Positions 1-9,411 of a stretch of DNA of 51,630 nt are shown one piece after another (the stretch's first letter is position 1; each line of letters starts with the position of its first letter). The DNA is from a virus. The notes beneath the pieces are model-generated. The model searched no databases and was not told the origin of the DNA. It saw only the letters and a list, made by a program, of their open reading frames with translations. The stretch covers positions 1-51,630 of IMG/VR virus record IMGVR_UViG_3300024255_000035; one strand, given 5' to 3'. The translations under genes were made by a program, and so were the position numbers.

Positions 1-216
1 ATTCGCACCAGTACCAATACTAATTGCAGGTAAAGAGATTGATCCTCCGTCGCCTGCTGAAATAGATCCACTATCTCCTAAAAATATTGTACTACCACTC
101 AAATGAAGTGATTTCCATTTCTTTGTCGGTGACCCTAAATCATACGCAGAATCAGCATCTGGAATCCAAGATCCATGCGGCGTTAAATTAGCTAATGATC
201 TACCTTTAGTTGACAT
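1..216 (-). CDS. Tail fibre/structural protein, N-terminal part (runs off the window)
   Basis: An open frame begins with ATG at 216 and stays open for 72 codons to the window edge, so only the N-terminus is seen. The segment YDLGSPTKKWKSLHLSGSTI (about residues 28-47) closely matches a segment of the 4549-residue fibre gene (LYDLGSPTAAWKDLYISGST). This is a common trimeric-fibre motif that precedes a beta-structured shaft. A TATAAATA late promoter lies 32 bases upstream at 248-255. It is probably another tail fibre or tail-associated structural protein. The exact role cannot be given because most of the gene is missing. Confidence 0.7.
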   Translation of the reverse strand, partial: MSTKGRSLANLTPHGSWIPDADSAYDLGSPTKKWKSLHLSGSTIFLGDSGSISAGDGGSISLPAISIGTGAN

Positions 217-247
217 ATTTAAATTCCGTTGCTATGTTACTTAACTC

Positions 248-255
248 TATTTATA
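248..255 (-). promoter_or_regulatory. T4-type late promoter (TATAAATA)
   Basis: The minus strand reads TATAAATA, the T4 late promoter octamer. It lies 32 bases upstream of the ATG at 216 and overlaps the stop region of the preceding gene. The same octamer recurs at comparable distances before many other genes in this window, which supports it as real. Confidence 0.7.
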
Positions 256-2884
256 CACTTTTAACACTATAACTATTTTTGGTTTCAAACGTTTGGGCCG
301 AACTTTTAGATGTTGATGAAGAACTAACTCTGCCAGTGATATTAAATTTATCTCCTCCAGGCCACCAAGATATTCCATGCGCTTCTGCGCCTGCAGGAGA
401 AGCAACAGCATAAGAATTTGAATCAACTGTACTATTATGCAACAAATCATTATCTAAATTAATTTGAAAAATTCTATTTGTACCACTTACATTAAGTCTT
501 CCATTTGAATCAGCAAAAGTCATTCCAGTAATATTAGCTATAGGAATCCCAGCCGATGATGAATCTAAAATATAATTCCAACTGCTATCTTTAGACATTC
601 CATCTAAACCAGAATCATAACTATACGTGTATTTCTGAATAATATCATCTCCTCCAATATAAAACTTGGCATTAATACTGTCAGTCCAATCTATTTCTAA
701 ACCTGCAGGATTAATATTGCTATCAAGCGTTATAATTTTTTGGGTATATTCTCTTACAGCTGTTGCAGGATCATTTAGAGTATTCATTTTCCATTGTGAA
801 ATAGTACCGGTCTCGTCATGGATATATAGTCTATCATTTAAAGTATTAACACTTGAGATATTATTATTATTTGTCATACTTGAATTTGGATCAGATTTTA
901 CTAAATTTGATACTAAATCAAATGAATTTAATTCAATTGTATGAATATACCTATTACCAGAAACAAACATTTTGTTTGAATCTACAATATTAATACTATG
1001 AAAAGTATCTAAATCATCACCAAGTCTAGAATTAGCTGAGTCTAAAGTGTTCAATAATATTCTTAAATCATAACCTCCATTACTAAATTCTTTACTAACT
1101 GAAGAAATAGGAGTAGTCAAATTGTATATACTATATTCGCTATCTGCAAGCGGCGCAGGTATATTATACTGATATATTTCATTATCTTTTTTATTTAAAA
1201 CGTAAAACTTAGAATCATCTGGACTAAATCTTATACTTTCAGGTCCATGCGGTAATCTAGTATTAGGATAATTGAAACTTGGATTTTCAAACCGTCTACT
1301 AGCAGTTGGAGTTCCAATTTTATGCATACCTGGCGGAGATCCAGTAAGAGTTGGTCCAATAGCTGGTCCAGATGATTGAAATGTCCACTGATTTGTACCA
1401 TATGTATTTCTAGGATTGTTTCTTGAAGAAGGATCCCATGGTATAGATAAACGATATTCAACAAATCTTCCGTGAGTAGCTGCTATTGTTTCACCAATAA
1501 TCATTCTAGTACCAGAAGAGTTAAAACATATTGATTGTGGTAAACCATGATGAATATATCTTGCCCAGTTCTGTGTAACTAATTCAAGCTCGAACGGGTC
1601 ACGGCTTATTACTACATTATACCGTTTAAGCCACAAATACGCTCCATTTTTATGGTTTTGTTGGAAATAAGTAATCCAATTATTAATCGGGCCCTCTTCA
1701 AATATTCTTTCGTAGCCTGGAACTGTTTCTGAAATTATAGTGTTATCTGAATCGACAGACAATGAGTATATTTGACTTGAATCTTCTAAACTATATCTAT
1801 TAATTGTTCCACCATTTATAACTTGATTATATTGAAGATACCATGGACTACCAGTTTGCGCTGCAATACTGGGCTTTTCAAGAGTATAATAGTATTTTCC
1901 ATCTGGACTTATAAATCCATCTGCTCGATTATTTAATTTTGAAAAATGATTTTTGAAATTATCTTTTCTATATGCAGTGTGTAAATCATACGCATTAGTT
2001 AACCAATATTCTGCTATTTGATTTTTAGTTTTATCAATTACAAATAATTTTAAACCAGTAAGTTCGAATTTAAAGGCTGATGCATCAGATGCTCTCCAAG
2101 TATCATTATATAAATTTAATTTTTTTTCTGTCTCGTGGTCGATAGTAGATACGTCGTATGGTATAGTTAGTTCGTATGACAAGACTTGGTTTTTTCTTCT
2201 ATCTAAGAAAAATACTATACTTCCATTTAAATTAAATTGCAAATCCACATGCTGTTCAGTAGTAGACTTTGTTGTTTTTTCTGCTAAATATTGAATTAGT
2301 GGTACTGTGAAAGTGCTCATGCTTAATAGTACATCGTCGTTATAGCTAGAAAGTTCTGCTGTTTCCCAATTATAAAAATAGTCTAATTTAAGCGAATTTA
2401 TAAAATTATCATTGTAACCTAAAGAATCTATAGTAAAACCAGAATCAACAATTCCAGTTGAATTAATTAGTTTAAACTTTGGACATGAATCTACTCCAGT
2501 AGGATTTACTGTTCCTTCAAATGAAATAATTGCAGACAACAATTCGTCTCCAGCTTGTTTTCTTGGAACAAACGAAAACTCTGGGCTATTACCAGTAATA
2601 GCTACGATAGGAGAACTAGAAGAAGAAACCCAGTTAATGGCATTACCATCACTATCAGTTGCTGTCAATTGTAATTGTGCGATAATAGCATTTTGTAATG
2701 GATTAAAAATAGAATCATAACTAGATTGTATACCAATTATAGTATTATAAGATGAATCTATTTTTTCATTAACCAACCCAACAGTAACCCAAGTATTAGT
2801 TATTTTACTAAATTGATAAATTTTGTTATTGCCTCTAACATAAACTCTTCCTGCATTATTTTTTATATAAGTTAGATCGGTCAT
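251..2884 (-). CDS. Propeller-like tail-associated structural protein, 877 aa
   Basis: The protein has repeated segments of the type 'SPDGKYYYTLEK' and 'SPDDSKFYVLNKKDNEIYQY' (around residues 330 and 560). They alternate with 'MFVSGNRYIHTIEL', 'LYIHDETGTISQWKM' and 'FYIGGDDIIQKYTY'. These read like blades of a beta-propeller (YncE/NHL-like). The N-terminus (residues 1-30) repeats a 'VYVRGNNKIYQF' unit, and residues 60-115 look like an Ig/cadherin-like 'LTATDSDGNAINW' domain. The start overlaps the stop of the 1701-residue gene (ATGA at 2884-2881), so the two are translationally coupled. Asp-Ser dipeptides are unusually frequent (at least 19). It is most likely a distal fibre or adhesin subunit. 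No enzymatic motif is seen. Confidence 0.6.
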   Translation of the reverse strand: MTDLTYIKNNAGRVYVRGNNKIYQFSKITNTWVTVGLVNEKIDSSYNTIIGIQSSYDSIFNPLQNAIIAQLQLTATDSDGNAINWVSSSSSPIVAITGNSPEFSFVPRKQAGDELLSAIISFEGTVNPTGVDSCPKFKLINSTGIVDSGFTIDSLGYNDNFINSLKLDYFYNWETAELSSYNDDVLLSMSTFTVPLIQYLAEKTTKSTTEQHVDLQFNLNGSIVFFLDRRKNQVLSYELTIPYDVSTIDHETEKKLNLYNDTWRASDASAFKFELTGLKLFVIDKTKNQIAEYWLTNAYDLHTAYRKDNFKNHFSKLNNRADGFISPDGKYYYTLEKPSIAAQTGSPWYLQYNQVINGGTINRYSLEDSSQIYSLSVDSDNTIISETVPGYERIFEEGPINNWITYFQQNHKNGAYLWLKRYNVVISRDPFELELVTQNWARYIHHGLPQSICFNSSGTRMIIGETIAATHGRFVEYRLSIPWDPSSRNNPRNTYGTNQWTFQSSGPAIGPTLTGSPPGMHKIGTPTASRRFENPSFNYPNTRLPHGPESIRFSPDDSKFYVLNKKDNEIYQYNIPAPLADSEYSIYNLTTPISSVSKEFSNGGYDLRILLNTLDSANSRLGDDLDTFHSINIVDSNKMFVSGNRYIHTIELNSFDLVSNLVKSDPNSSMTNNNNISSVNTLNDRLYIHDETGTISQWKMNTLNDPATAVREYTQKIITLDSNINPAGLEIDWTDSINAKFYIGGDDIIQKYTYSYDSGLDGMSKDSSWNYILDSSSAGIPIANITGMTFADSNGRLNVSGTNRIFQINLDNDLLHNSTVDSNSYAVASPAGAEAHGISWWPGGDKFNITGRVSSSSTSKSSAQTFETKNSYSVKSV

Positions 2885-5800
2885 ATTGTTAAGCCTCCAA
2901 CACTGTCTATAATATTAAATAATAACCCACCTTCTTGATAAGAATCGAATGAACTTATACCATCTGTTGCAAATCCTCCTTGAGGAACTCGAGTTAATGT
3001 AGCAAATTTTAAAATATGATCAGTAGACATATTAGTAATATTAAAATTATTTCTGTCATAAGTAAAATCTAATTTAACTGGCAATTGAGATTTATTTGGT
3101 ATCTTATCAATATAAATTGCTGGATTACTGTCAGTATATCTATTTTTGCCAGTTATACTTCCAAATACTATTGATGGTCTTGCTTCAAAAGAATCTTCGG
3201 GACTGTGATAATCGTTAAAATAAAAATTAGTATGACTGTATTGGCTATCTCTAGTAGTTTCTACAATCGGTTCAAATAGCTGCGAAGTCGACACTTGCCA
3301 ATCTATCCAATTATTATCATTATCTTTATTAAACATAGACATTTTTACTTGCAATCCCGGAGTATATCCAATATCTCCGGATTCTTTTAAATCTTCCCAA
3401 AATGGAAAATCACTATCTGGCCTTAAAATCACAATTTCATCAAAAGCATTTTTAGTTACTATTCCACTTGCATTTAAATCTACATTTTCAGTATTGATTA
3501 TGCTCTTAGTAAACCATCCTATCGATGATACATCAGTAGTTGAAAACGGAGTAAAATTATCAATTGAAACACTATCACCAGTAAACCCACCATTTAAGTT
3601 TAAAGTGCTTGCAACATTATTTAAAATTCTGCTTCCAGCTTGTGTTGTTGGCAATATGCTACTGCTCTGGTTAGAAAGTAAAACTGTATTTCCAACTGCT
3701 GTAGTTTGAGCTGTTGTAAATGGCTCGAAGCTATCAGCAAATTGTAATCCAGTTTGAATTCTAAAATCTTTTAAATATCCGTTATATGATTTAAGTTGAT
3801 TTGCGGTTTGCGGGTCTTTTAAACTACCAAAAGTTCTACCTTTTACTTGGTTACCAGCACCAATATACAATTTAGCATCTCTTATAGAAAGGTGTTTTGT
3901 ATATATTGGTCCAAATGCACTATCGAATTGACTACCGTCTCTCCATATTCTTATCTTATCTGAATCTACTGTAATTGCATTATGAATCCATTTAGGATTT
4001 TTATTCATAGAAATAGAGCTAGAATCTTGAGCCCGATATGTTGCCATTTCACGTTGATCAACTGAATAGTTATAATTTGCATTTCTTGATACTACAATTT
4101 GACCTAATGTATCAAGAGAAAGAAGAGTTCCACCTTTAAATTCTCCGCCTCCTTGAGCTTCAATGCCACCCATTATTTTAAGTGAAGAATCTATTGAAGC
4201 ATATCCAGATAAATCGTTATTCCAACTATTTAAATGATAGGTTGAATAGCTATCGTTTGGCAATCCAAAATGCTGATGTAAATTAGGTGGATGACTATAT
4301 GAGTAAATTATATATGAATCAGCTTGATTATGAAAATTGTTTCCTGAATTAACTATATTCCATCCACCAGATCTCTGCGAATCGGCGCCGGCTCCAAAAT
4401 CTGCAATTCTATTATCAGCTATATCGTCATACAGATGAAAATCTTTCATATATCCTTTAAACTGAGAAGTTATAATATTTGAATTTTTAACACCACTAAA
4501 ATCATTGTTATTCCACCATGGTTCTAACGATGTATGTCTATATGTATCGATAGATGTTCCATTTAGTATATCATCAGCAACCCCGCTAGCCTTTGAAAAT
4601 ATAGGATCGATAACTTGTATGTTAGATCTAAAATTAATAGAGCTTCCACCTATAGTCGCTGAGGCTTCTTCTTCAGCAGTCACATAATTTGAAAATACAC
4701 ATTTATTAAATGTTGTTTTTGATCCTAAAATAGAAGTTGTTTGTGCAGTATTATCAAACATATATGCCCAAGTAAACCTAGCTACTCCTGATAAATCAAA
4801 AAGAACTTTATATGCGCTTGGGCCGGTTGATTGAAAAGATAATGCAGTATGACCTAGTAGAGGATTATTAGAATTATTATCAAATTTCTTAAACGTTAAA
4901 AATGCTAATTCAGTATTTTCATTTTGATTAGGTCCAAATACAGGAGCAACAACATCACTTACTCCGCCTGTATAATTAATATGAACAAGTTTAATATCAT
5001 TAGTATTTCCACAAATCATAATATTTTTTGTGCCAAAAGGTGTTTTAACAGAACTAACATGAGTTCCCATTGTAGTAGTGATACCCCACGCTCCGCCGTT
5101 CACTGCAGTTACTGAATAATTACCTGGTTCTAATAATAAACAATCTCCATTAGTCATACCTGCTATAGTAGAGGTAATATCACCAGGTGTTGAATAGCTA
5201 ACAATTGATCCACCTGTTTTTAAAATATATGCTCTAGCCTTATTAATTCCGTGTTCAGACCCTTCATATTTAGCTAATCTTCCGGCCCAACTTACATGAG
5301 AATTTTTGTATTCATCAGTTTCACCTAGTAGCGTTTTATTAGTATCGTTAGTTATAACTGGAGTATAAGCTTCTTTGTAATATAATAAATGACTGGCTAA
5401 AGGCCATTCACGACTACCCGATCCATATGAATCTCTGTTAAAATAATAATTTCTTACATTTTCGTTAGGCATAATACTAGTATCAATAAAGGGATTTATA
5501 TTATGCGGTTCTGATAAACCTGTGCTAGAATAATAAATACCATCATTTAAAAATAGATCTATACCTAAAGAAGCTCGAGCGTTATTTACTAACTTTACTG
5601 GATCATACACCCAATCTTTTTTAATTAACGCAACTTTCAGTTCGAGCTGCTGTTTTACAGTTGCATCTTCAAGCCATCCTCTATACGATCCTACGTAATC
5701 AGTTCCGGCTCCGTATGTCGCACCTAATTTTGTTAATGTCGTTGCAGCGATTGGATTAGTTAAAGGATTATTATCTATACCTGCAGGTACTCCCAGGACA

Positions 5801-7986
5801 CCTGCACTAACATAGTTAATCAGTTTACGATAATCCCACCTATTATCAAATTGAAATCCAAGTTCAAAGCTAGTATCTGCTCCTATATTTGAAGTAAAAT
5901 CGACACTTGAAACATATACGCCATCTTTATACGCATGCATTTGACCAGATTGTTCATCAATAATATAACTGGCGATAGCGTGTTGTAAACTTTTTGTAGA
6001 ACTTATTGTTGGAAATTTATATGAATTAGGATAACCAATATGATCTAGAATTGTAGATCCAGCTCCGGCCATGATATTTTTAACATTAAAAGTATCTGCA
6101 GAAGTACTTGCTGTTAGCTGATGCACCATATTACTTGATGTTAAAAATGGTGTAATTTTTTCTAGTCCAAACATGCTTGCAGGTAAGACATTATCTAAAT
6201 TGCCAGCCGAACCCTGATGTTGTATTTCAAAATATATTATTCTACCATTAACGTTTAAACTTGAACTAGTTCCACAATTAGACAATACTACATTATCGTT
6301 TAAACCACCATCGCTACTTAAAACAGAATAGCCTTCTACTCTTTTTTCTCCTAATCTTAAAAACAGATTTCCTTCAGCATCAGTTCTAAATGGATCAGGA
6401 CCAGGTGGCCCCCATGCCAATGTCTGAGGTGAGAATGTGCTATAGATTCTTCTATCACCTTCGTGTTTTGTTCCCATATTTGGCTGGTTTTTCCAAACTT
6501 TAAATTCTGAAACACCGCCTAGACCGCCTGCCGCCCATCTTAATAAACCACTGATATTATCAGGTTTATGATTAGCGATTTGTATATCATCTTTTCCATT
6601 TGGAAAATAGCTTTGATTTGATTGGTAATAGCTTGGTAAGTTACCAATCTTCTTAGTCATTAATGTGATTTCAGCAGGCTGTAATTTAACTGACATTCTT
6701 ACTTCATGCCATCTATTTCCTCTTCGCCTTGGAGTACCGGTATCGGCTTCAAGTTGATTCCAAGGCATAGGTAAACTGCACGCTAAATAACCGTTGCCAG
6801 CTGAAAGATGTAAGTTATTGCCACTTACTTTTAATTCTAAAGCCTCATCATCATTACCAACTTTGAATAATGTTTTATTATTAATTGGCGAACTATCTAA
6901 CCAAAAGTATCCAGCAAATGTAGCATCGTTGTATGTGTCAAAATTATCTGTAATTATATTTCTTTTTCCAGTAAGATAGCTGCTATTAATATTGTCATTT
7001 GTTCGATATAATCGATCTGAATCTGGATATAAGAAAGCTCCTTTTTTATATTCATAAGTATTAATCATATCATTAATAGTAAGATAACCCATTTTAGGTG
7101 CTGTTAAATCTATATCAGTAGTGATATTTTCCCAATTTAAATGTTTTCCTATTTGATAAGCGCCTAATTCTGTACTATCATAATAGGACCAATCTAATCC
7201 TCTAATACGAATTCCATTAGTATGAACCATTGCTATATTGTCTAAACCGTCATCTATACTTTGGTAAGAAAAATTTGAAGTAGAATAACTGTGGTTATTA
7301 TATCCTGAAATCGTGGCTTGAGCTTGAGGGTCATTTTTTCTATACCACCCGCCCATAGATATATGAGTAGATTTTGATGAATCTAAAACATTAAGAGAAG
7401 ATATAAGATATGATCCAGAATCAGTTCCATATGCAGATGCTCTTTCTTCTACAGTAGTTGTAGAGGACGTACTAGAAGGAGAAGAATATGCACCAGATGG
7501 ATGTGAAATAGTTCCATGCTCAGGGTCACCAAATAAATAAGAACTTCCTCCATAACCGCTTCTATATGGAGTTATTCCTCTTGCAATTTGTGGATTACCT
7601 CCGACATGTGCAATAGAAGATTGACTTGGAATTAAATTTACGGCTTGTGGAACACTTGAATCTTTTTCAACTATATCAAAGAAAATTTCTGCATCAGTAT
7701 TAGTGTCTGATAAAGTATATTGTTGAAAGTCTATGCTAAATTTATCTTCGATAGCATTATCATATCCAGTATTTGGAAATTTAAAAGCGCTATCCATTGA
7801 CAAGTGCGCGCCAAGAAAGTTACTTGATGTATGCCCAGCAAAAAATAAACTATTACTGACAGAAACATTTAAGTCTTTTTTAATTACAGTTGAGCCTGTT
7901 TCTTTTACAAATGCTTCTTCGTCCAAATCAACAGGATCACTTGTTGATGACAATTCACTTGTTAAATCTTTGATATATTTGACCAA
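2881..7986 (-). CDS. Large tail fibre/adhesin with LamG-like and beta-helix-like segments, 1701 aa
   Basis: Several stretches resemble laminin-G/concanavalin-like lectin domains. Examples are 'ISMGGWYRKND' (about residue 210), 'FAGYFWLDSSPINNKTLFKVG' (about 355), 'QSGQMHAYKDGVYVSSVDF' (about 680), and 'DKIRIWRDGSQFDSAFGPIY' followed by 'YNGYLKDFRI' (about 1340-1415). A middle part (about 930-1150, with 'GMTNGDCLLLEPGNYSV') resembles the start of a right-handed beta-helix of the pectate-lyase type. Such combinations are typical of glycan-binding phage fibres. A late promoter lies 29 bases upstream (8015-8022), and the stop overlaps the start of the 877-residue gene. The role as receptor-binding or decorating protein is inferred; no catalytic residues are recognised. 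Confidence 0.6.
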   Translation of the reverse strand: MVKYIKDLTSELSSTSDPVDLDEEAFVKETGSTVIKKDLNVSVSNSLFFAGHTSSNFLGAHLSMDSAFKFPNTGYDNAIEDKFSIDFQQYTLSDTNTDAEIFFDIVEKDSSVPQAVNLIPSQSSIAHVGGNPQIARGITPYRSGYGGSSYLFGDPEHGTISHPSGAYSSPSSTSSTTTVEERASAYGTDSGSYLISSLNVLDSSKSTHISMGGWYRKNDPQAQATISGYNNHSYSTSNFSYQSIDDGLDNIAMVHTNGIRIRGLDWSYYDSTELGAYQIGKHLNWENITTDIDLTAPKMGYLTINDMINTYEYKKGAFLYPDSDRLYRTNDNINSSYLTGKRNIITDNFDTYNDATFAGYFWLDSSPINNKTLFKVGNDDEALELKVSGNNLHLSAGNGYLACSLPMPWNQLEADTGTPRRRGNRWHEVRMSVKLQPAEITLMTKKIGNLPSYYQSNQSYFPNGKDDIQIANHKPDNISGLLRWAAGGLGGVSEFKVWKNQPNMGTKHEGDRRIYSTFSPQTLAWGPPGPDPFRTDAEGNLFLRLGEKRVEGYSVLSSDGGLNDNVVLSNCGTSSSLNVNGRIIYFEIQHQGSAGNLDNVLPASMFGLEKITPFLTSSNMVHQLTASTSADTFNVKNIMAGAGSTILDHIGYPNSYKFPTISSTKSLQHAIASYIIDEQSGQMHAYKDGVYVSSVDFTSNIGADTSFELGFQFDNRWDYRKLINYVSAGVLGVPAGIDNNPLTNPIAATTLTKLGATYGAGTDYVGSYRGWLEDATVKQQLELKVALIKKDWVYDPVKLVNNARASLGIDLFLNDGIYYSSTGLSEPHNINPFIDTSIMPNENVRNYYFNRDSYGSGSREWPLASHLLYYKEAYTPVITNDTNKTLLGETDEYKNSHVSWAGRLAKYEGSEHGINKARAYILKTGGSIVSYSTPGDITSTIAGMTNGDCLLLEPGNYSVTAVNGGAWGITTTMGTHVSSVKTPFGTKNIMICGNTNDIKLVHINYTGGVSDVVAPVFGPNQNENTELAFLTFKKFDNNSNNPLLGHTALSFQSTGPSAYKVLFDLSGVARFTWAYMFDNTAQTTSILGSKTTFNKCVFSNYVTAEEEASATIGGSSINFRSNIQVIDPIFSKASGVADDILNGTSIDTYRHTSLEPWWNNNDFSGVKNSNIITSQFKGYMKDFHLYDDIADNRIADFGAGADSQRSGGWNIVNSGNNFHNQADSYIIYSYSHPPNLHQHFGLPNDSYSTYHLNSWNNDLSGYASIDSSLKIMGGIEAQGGGEFKGGTLLSLDTLGQIVVSRNANYNYSVDQREMATYRAQDSSSISMNKNPKWIHNAITVDSDKIRIWRDGSQFDSAFGPIYTKHLSIRDAKLYIGAGNQVKGRTFGSLKDPQTANQLKSYNGYLKDFRIQTGLQFADSFEPFTTAQTTAVGNTVLLSNQSSSILPTTQAGSRILNNVASTLNLNGGFTGDSVSIDNFTPFSTTDVSSIGWFTKSIINTENVDLNASGIVTKNAFDEIVILRPDSDFPFWEDLKESGDIGYTPGLQVKMSMFNKDNDNNWIDWQVSTSQLFEPIVETTRDSQYSHTNFYFNDYHSPEDSFEARPSIVFGSITGKNRYTDSNPAIYIDKIPNKSQLPVKLDFTYDRNNFNITNMSTDHILKFATLTRVPQGGFATDGISSFDSYQEGGLLFNIIDSVGGLTI

Positions 7987-8014
7987 CTATACATTCCTTA
8001 ATAGTATTTTTTAC

Positions 8015-8022
8015 TATTTATA
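8015..8022 (-). promoter_or_regulatory. T4-type late promoter (TATAAATA)
   Basis: TATAAATA on the minus strand, 29 bases before the ATG at 7986. It lies in the short gap after the Gly-rich fibre gene and so starts a new late unit for the 1701- and 877-residue proteins. Confidence 0.75.
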
Positions 8023-8025
8023 TAA

Positions 8026-9399
8026 TTAATTCCAACCAAAAGATCCATTTCCAGTGAAGCTATAATATGTATAAGTTCCAGCCGTTGTTATTGTAGGAGA
8101 TCCGGTCACATTTTGTGGTTGTGTTTTTGCAGTTAACACTCTAAATCTTACTGTCCCATCAGCGCCCGGTGCTGGTGATCCACTACTATTAAACATACCA
8201 CCGCCGCCTGAGCCTGTATTTACTGCACCTGTTGATGCTGTAGCTGCTGGACCACTTGTACCACCAACTCCTGATGCACTTGTAGTTGTTCCATATTTCT
8301 GTGATCCAGAGCCACCAGCCGCATACCAATTTCCATCTACCCATTGTTTACCAATACCACCGGCACCACCATTATTATGAGAACCATCACCACCTGCCCC
8401 TCCAGCACCACCACCGCCACCAGAACCCGGATCGCCGCTAGTAAAATTACCACCAGTATTTCTATAACCAGGTGGAGTCTGAAGATCAGTTGGAGTTCTA
8501 AGATTTGCAGCTGGATTACTACTACCGCCAGTAGAACCACCATCACTTACTGCAGCTTGATAACCATAGCCAGGACCAGCACCACCGCCGCCAGATTGTA
8601 TGTCTGTAGATGCATCGGATGCTAATACTCGACTTAATGTTCCTGGATATGCTGGACCTTGCGCGCCACTCCATCCAGTAACGGCAGGGCCGCCAGTTCC
8701 AACTGTAACAGTATATGTAACACCTGCAACTGGAACTAATGTGCTTTCTCTATATTCGCCGGCGCCACCGCCACCACCGTGTCGCATAGCTCCAGATCCA
8801 CCTCCACCAACAACTAATAAATCAATTGTTGGTATGAATGCTAATGTAAATGCACTTATAGTACTAACTGATCCATTAATTCCATCATTAACATTAAATG
8901 TAATGCTAAAAGTCCCCGCATCAGATTCTGATGAAGATGGAGTTATTGTAAATACATTATCAGCCTGAGCCACTGTTGCTGTACTACCAAGAGAACCCGT
9001 TGTGACAGCATAAGACCAAGTTAAAGCAAATCCTTCAGGATCAGTAGAAACAGCAGTAATTACGGTTGGAGTGGCATCTTGCGTTAGTGCATACGTAGCA
9101 TCAACTCCAGTAATGGCAGTTGGAGATGCATTTGTAACAGTAGCAATAATAAACCAACCAACTCCATTATAAACATATATTTTATTAGTAGCGGTAACTA
9201 ATACTGTATCACCAGTATTCATTCCTGTCAGTGTTGCAAGATCATTAAATGATGCTACCACAGATTGTCCACTTGCACCTGCACCCATACCTGCTGAAGA
9301 TATTTTTCTATTAGAAGCCGGTGTTGAAGCTTCAGCTACTGATGCTAAAGCTCCAGATTTTCCAAATGCTCTTGAGATAAGAGATGCTCTCGATACCAT
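8026..9399 (-). CDS. Gly-rich tail fibre protein, 457 aa
   Basis: The N-terminus (residues 1-45) is Ala/Ser-rich. It is followed by 'DLATLTGMNTGDTVLVTATN', a 'KIYVYNGVGWF' segment as found in many phage fibres, and a cadherin/Ig-like domain ('DPEGFALTWSY', 'TFNVNDGINGS', about 95-185). From 'IDLLVVGGGGSGAMRHGGGG' (about 192) the rest is a Gly-rich domain with many Gly runs, matching the glycine-rich fibre domain known from marine phages. Poly-Gly sheets of this kind form receptor-binding tips in some T4-like adhesins. The ATG is preceded by AAAGGAC, a good ribosome-binding site. The gene follows the giant fibre gene by 12 bases, so the two are probably co-transcribed. Adhesin function is inferred. 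Confidence 0.7.
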   Translation of the reverse strand: MVSRASLISRAFGKSGALASVAEASTPASNRKISSAGMGAGASGQSVVASFNDLATLTGMNTGDTVLVTATNKIYVYNGVGWFIIATVTNASPTAITGVDATYALTQDATPTVITAVSTDPEGFALTWSYAVTTGSLGSTATVAQADNVFTITPSSSESDAGTFSITFNVNDGINGSVSTISAFTLAFIPTIDLLVVGGGGSGAMRHGGGGGAGEYRESTLVPVAGVTYTVTVGTGGPAVTGWSGAQGPAYPGTLSRVLASDASTDIQSGGGGAGPGYGYQAAVSDGGSTGGSSNPAANLRTPTDLQTPPGYRNTGGNFTSGDPGSGGGGGAGGAGGDGSHNNGGAGGIGKQWVDGNWYAAGGSGSQKYGTTTSASGVGGTSGPAATASTGAVNTGSGGGGMFNSSGSPAPGADGTVRFRVLTAKTQPQNVTGSPTITTAGTYTYYSFTGNGSFGWN

Positions 9400-9411
9400 T
9401 ACTTTTGTCCT

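Noticed and set aside
8344-8968. Overlapping plus-strand open frames of about 90-120 codons
   Set aside because: They mirror the Gly-rich and low-complexity coding sequence on the minus strand, have biased Thr/Ser or Pro content and no gene context. They are shadows.
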